Both the position numbers and the translations under genes were made by a program. From Pseudomonadota bacterium (lineage in GTDB: Bacteria; Pseudomonadota; Alphaproteobacteria; Rhizobiales; Devosiaceae): a stretch of DNA of 6,292 nt. The notes beneath the pieces were generated by a model. That model did not search any database. It saw only the letters and a list, made by a program, of their open reading frames with translations, and was not told the origin of the DNA. Positions 4,785-6,292 of this stretch are shown here, piece after piece. Position 1 is the first letter of the stretch; each line of letters begins with the position of its first letter. The DNA lies in NCBI GenBank assembly GCA_023433985.1, contig JAEYTN010000122.1, forward strand, positions 1-6,292, written 5' to 3'.

Positions 4785-6272
4785 ATGAAGATTGCAGTGT
4801 TGCGGGAACTCGCCGACGGCGAGACCCGAGTGGCGGCGACGCCCGAAACTGTCACCAAGTTCAAGGGCCTGGGCGCCGAAGTGGCGGTCGAAGCCGGGGC
4901 AGGGACACTAGCCCGCATCCCGGATGCCGAGTATGTGGCGGCCGGCGCGACCATCGGCAATGCCGCGGCAACGGCCAAGGGCGCCGATATCGTGCTCACC
5001 GTCCGCCGCCCGAAGGTCGCTAGCCTCAACGGCGTCAATCCCGGCGCGCTGGTCATCGGCGCCATGGACCCATATGGCAACGAGGGTGAGATCGCCGCGC
5101 TCGCCAAGGCGGGCGTCACCGCCATCGCCATGGAGTTCATGCCGCGCATCACCCGCGCGCAGGTGATGGATATTCTCTCCTCGCAGGCCAATCTCGCCGG
5201 CTACCAGGCCGTCATCGATGCAGCGGGCGCCTTCGACCGCGCCATGCCGATGATGATGACCGCCGCCGGCACCGTGCGGCCCGCCAAGGTGTTCGTGATG
5301 GGCGCCGGCGTCGCCGGCCTCCAGGCCATCGCCACCGCACGCCGCCTCGGCGCCGTGGTTACCGCCACCGACGTGCGCGCCGCCGCCGGCGAGCAGGTTG
5401 AATCGCTGGGCGCCAAGTTCATCATGACCGAGGCGCTCAAGGACGCCTCGGGCTCGGGCGGTTATGCCCGCGAGCTGACGCCTGACGAGCAGGCGGCGCA
5501 GGCCGAACTCGTCGCCGGCCACATCGCCAAGCAGGACATCGTCATCACCACGGCCCTGATCCCCGGTCGCCCGGCGCCCAAGCTCGTATCGAAGGCGATG
5601 GTCGATTCCATGGCTCCCGGCTCGGTGATTGTCGACCTCGCGGCCGAGCGCGGTGGCAATGTCGAGCTGACGCAGCCGGGCAAGGTCACCACCACGCCCA
5701 ACGGCGTGACCATCATTGCCCACACCAACGTGCCGGGCCGACTCGCCACCTCGGCGAGCCAGCTCTATGCGCGCAACCTCAACTCCTTCCTCGAGACGCT
5801 GGTCGACAAGAAGGAGAAGGTGCTGGCGGTGAACTGGGACGACGAGTTGGTGAAAGCCACCGTGCTCACGCGCGACGGCCAGATCGTCCACCCCAACATC
5901 AAGCTCGATGCGGTCGCCGTAGCGCCGGCTCCGGCCGCCAAGCCCGCCGGTCCGCCCGCCAAGACGGCGCCGGTGGCAAAAACAGCGGCGCCCAAGCCTC
6001 CGGCCGCGCCGCCCGCGACACCTGTTGCGACCGAAGCCGTTCCCGCGGCTCCGGTGAAGACCGGTGCAGCGAAGAAGACCACGGCGAAGAAGGCGGCTGC
6101 CAAGCCGGCCGCGCCCGCTGGCATCACAGATACCCCGCCGCTGCCGGCCGCCAAGGCTCCGGCCAAGCGTACCACCAAGACCGCCGTTGCGGCCGCCGAG
6201 CCGGCTACGGCAGCGAAGCCGGCCCGCAAGGCGCCGGCGAAGAAACCCGCCGCTCCCAAGGGGACGACCTAA
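4785..6272 (+). CDS. pntAA: Proton-translocating NAD(P) transhydrogenase subunit alpha-1 (NAD(H)-binding dI) with long basic tail
   Basis: The NAD(H)-binding peripheral subunit (domain I) of the energy-linked transhydrogenase, which uses the proton gradient to drive hydride transfer from NADH to NADP+. Residues 1-375 form the two-lobed alanine dehydrogenase/PntA fold. The start MKIAVLRE..GETRVAATP is typical. The RQD loop is present as R121, Q126 and D129 (MPRITRAQVMD), followed by LSSQANLAGY. The NAD-binding Rossmann motif is GAGVAG (173-178) in VFVMGAGVAGLQA, with D196 at the end of the second strand. No membrane helices follow, so this is the split, three-subunit type as in Rhodospirillum rubrum, whose alpha-1 is about 384 residues. 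Here the protein continues to 495: residues 377-495 are Ala/Pro/Lys-rich with, by my count, 20 Lys/Arg and 3 Asp/Glu, resembling histone H1 tails. The ATG at 4785 has GGAGAGG upstream. The stop abuts the next subunit's start. Confidence 0.95.
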   Translation: MKIAVLRELADGETRVAATPETVTKFKGLGAEVAVEAGAGTLARIPDAEYVAAGATIGNAAATAKGADIVLTVRRPKVASLNGVNPGALVIGAMDPYGNEGEIAALAKAGVTAIAMEFMPRITRAQVMDILSSQANLAGYQAVIDAAGAFDRAMPMMMTAAGTVRPAKVFVMGAGVAGLQAIATARRLGAVVTATDVRAAAGEQVESLGAKFIMTEALKDASGSGGYARELTPDEQAAQAELVAGHIAKQDIVITTALIPGRPAPKLVSKAMVDSMAPGSVIVDLAAERGGNVELTQPGKVTTTPNGVTIIAHTNVPGRLATSASQLYARNLNSFLETLVDKKEKVLAVNWDDELVKATVLTRDGQIVHPNIKLDAVAVAPAPAAKPAGPPAKTAPVAKTAAPKPPAAPPATPVATEAVPAAPVKTGAAKKTTAKKAAAKPAAPAGITDTPPLPAAKAPAKRTTKTAVAAAEPATAAKPARKAPAKKPAAPKGTT

Positions 6273-6292
6273 ATGGACCAGACCGCCGAACA
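6273..6292 (+). CDS. pntAB: Start of the next transhydrogenase subunit (probable alpha-2, partial)
   Basis: An ATG begins at the base immediately after the TAA of pntAA and encodes MDQTAE before the window ends. AAGGGG near the 3' end of pntAA (6258-6263) is a plausible ribosome-binding site, so translation is probably coupled. The identity is inferred from context: in split transhydrogenases the small membrane subunit alpha-2 (PntAB, part of the proton channel) normally follows alpha-1. Six residues alone do not prove it. Confidence 0.65.

Noticed and set aside
4908..5891. A 327-codon minus-strand frame opposite pntAA.
   Set aside because: It is His/Gly-rich shadow sequence with no family resemblance, and the plus strand is unambiguous PntAA.

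Overview
The window looks like a chromosomal segment of a GC-rich alphaproteobacterium, most likely Hyphomicrobiales (Rhizobiales) or a relative. The evidence is high-GC codon use, a split pyridine-nucleotide transhydrogenase (separate alpha-1 subunit followed directly by the next subunit), a small aa3-type cytochrome oxidase subunit IV, and a CtrA-type box. I cannot name genus or species from this.

Left block (1-2519, all on the minus strand). Read in the direction of transcription it holds: a RelE/ParE-type toxin-antitoxin pair (RHH antitoxin 2519-2235, toxin 2247-1954, 13-base overlap); a 121-base gap with a perfect TTAA-N7-TTAAC box; an NtrC-family sigma-54 response regulator (1832-348) whose reading frame is interrupted by one in-frame TAG (927-929) in the arginine-finger motif; a 174-base gap; and the first 57 codons of a secreted protein that runs off the left edge.

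Right block (2633-6292, all on the plus strand). This is a tight housekeeping run: an M3B oligoendopeptidase F, an aa3 oxidase subunit IV-like membrane protein 15 bases later, a strong GC hairpin, transhydrogenase subunit alpha-1 (PntAA) with an unusual roughly 115-residue Ala/Pro/Lys-rich tail, and the first codons of the next transhydrogenase subunit, starting at the base after the PntAA stop. The spacing suggests co-transcription. The last three genes concern respiratory and membrane energy metabolism (cytochrome oxidase; proton-driven NADPH formation). The peptidase is probably a cytosolic peptide-turnover enzyme that shares the transcript.

The two blocks are divergent and separated by 2520-2632, which must hold the start signals for both the antitoxin and the peptidase. 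I found no RNA gene, insertion sequence, CRISPR array or phage gene, and nothing that amounts to a clearly new multi-gene system. The points most worth a second look are the amber codon inside an otherwise intact regulator, the CtrA-type box in front of it, and the histone-H1-like tail on PntAA.
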